Shown here: piece after piece, positions 4,986 to 5,186 of the stretch
How positions within the stretch are numbered: the first letter of the stretch is position 1
Layout: each line of letters begins with the position of its first letter
NCBI GenBank assembly: GCA_946886805.1
Contig: CAMPJM010000337.1
Location: 1-5,186, forward strand
Reading direction: 5' to 3'
Source: an uncultured Flammeovirgaceae bacterium
GTDB taxonomy: Bacteria > Bacteroidota > Bacteroidia > Cytophagales > Cyclobacteriaceae
DNA: 5,186 nucleotides
Translations under genes and position numbers: made by a program
Notes under the pieces: generated by a model
The model's database searches: none
The model's input: the letters and a program-made list of their open reading frames with translations, nothing else
What the model was told of the DNA's origin: nothing

Positions 4986-5132
4986 CTATTTACTTTCTTT
5001 ATCCGCTTTGTCGAGTGCCGCCATTCTTATGTACGTACTTGTATTGGTGCCTTTTACGTTTGCAATCTTTTCGAGCTTTTCTTTTTCTGAAGGCGATACC
5101 CTTACCGGAATTATTACTGTTCTTTTCTCCAT
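4986..5132 (-). CDS. Small ribbon-helix-helix DNA-binding protein (MobC/CopG-like)
   Basis: This 48-residue protein is a minimal ribbon-helix-helix domain. RTVIIPVRV (4-12) is the DNA-contacting beta strand, SPSEKEKLEKIANVKG (13-28) is helix A with its loop, and TSTYIRMAAL (31-40) is helix B; a charged tail DKADKESK ends the protein. The VRVSPSEKEKLEKIA pattern followed by a helix with YIR is typical of MobC-like relaxosome accessory proteins and related CopG/Arc-type regulators, which bind DNA as dimers. A longer frame begins at 5180 but adds a hydrophobic stretch that does not fit the fold, and the promoter box at 5155-5162 would lie inside it, so I choose the ATG at 5130-5132. The gene converges on the plus-strand block across the hairpin-dense region. 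It could bind there, regulate the phage-like genes, or belong to a neighbouring mobile element. No relaxase is in the window. Confidence 0.7.
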   Translation of the reverse strand: MEKRTVIIPVRVSPSEKEKLEKIANVKGTNTSTYIRMAALDKADKESK

Positions 5133-5154
5133 ATTATAAATAACAATTGTAATA

Positions 5155-5162
5155 CAAATGTA
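5155..5162 (-). promoter_or_regulatory. Bacteroidota-type -7 promoter box
   Basis: On the minus strand this reads TACATTTG, an exact match to the Bacteroidota -7 consensus TAnnTTTG. Transcription would start near 5148 and give a leader of roughly 15 bases before the ATG at 5132. No clear -33 TTTG/TTG element is seen upstream before the window edge, so the promoter may be weak or regulated. Confidence 0.5.
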
Positions 5163-5186
5163 TAACAAAAATATATTCATTGTACT

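Overview
The window looks like part of a prophage, phage or phage-derived element from a member of the Bacteroidota. The sequence is AT-rich. Start codons have little or no Shine-Dalgarno signal. The only promoter box I recognise is a Bacteroidota-type TAnnTTTG box (TACATTTG, minus strand, 5155-5162). The two best-recognised proteins, a P22 gp3-type packaging protein and a large tail-hub-like protein, resemble types common in prophages of Bacteroides/Flavobacterium-like hosts. Family calls come from reading the residues, not from a database search.

Layout. 1-50: probable 3' end of an upstream gene, joined to the next by an ATGA overlap. 47-520: a stand-alone VRR-NUC nuclease. 520-856: a gap holding a short frame that starts on the nuclease stop codon, a terminator-like hairpin, and an unexplained AT-rich stretch with operator-like repeats. 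857-3661: a 934-residue tail-hub/baseplate-like protein with a SprB-like N-terminal segment and a degenerate LLE(D/T)G repeat tail. 3667-4161: small terminase/DNA-packaging protein, five bases downstream. 4162-4292: short gap with two hairpins and an ATG-less open frame. 4293-4562: 89-residue protein of unknown function. 4563-4985: 423 bases without a convincing gene but dense in inverted repeats. 4986-5132, minus strand: a 48-residue ribbon-helix-helix protein with its own promoter box.

The plus-strand genes supply DNA processing (nuclease), tail assembly and packaging. The order is odd: a lone tail gene precedes the small terminase, and no large terminase, portal or capsid gene follows before transcription switches strand. 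The window may therefore be the edge or a rearranged part of a phage-like region.

The most unusual signal is at 4794-4860. There an imperfect closing stem and three perfect stem-loops fit together with no unpaired base at the junction, giving a four-way cruciform or cloverleaf. More hairpins lie on both sides, and the convergent ribbon-helix-helix gene begins just beyond. This could be a structured RNA, a replication or transfer origin, or a recombination site; the sequence alone does not decide.
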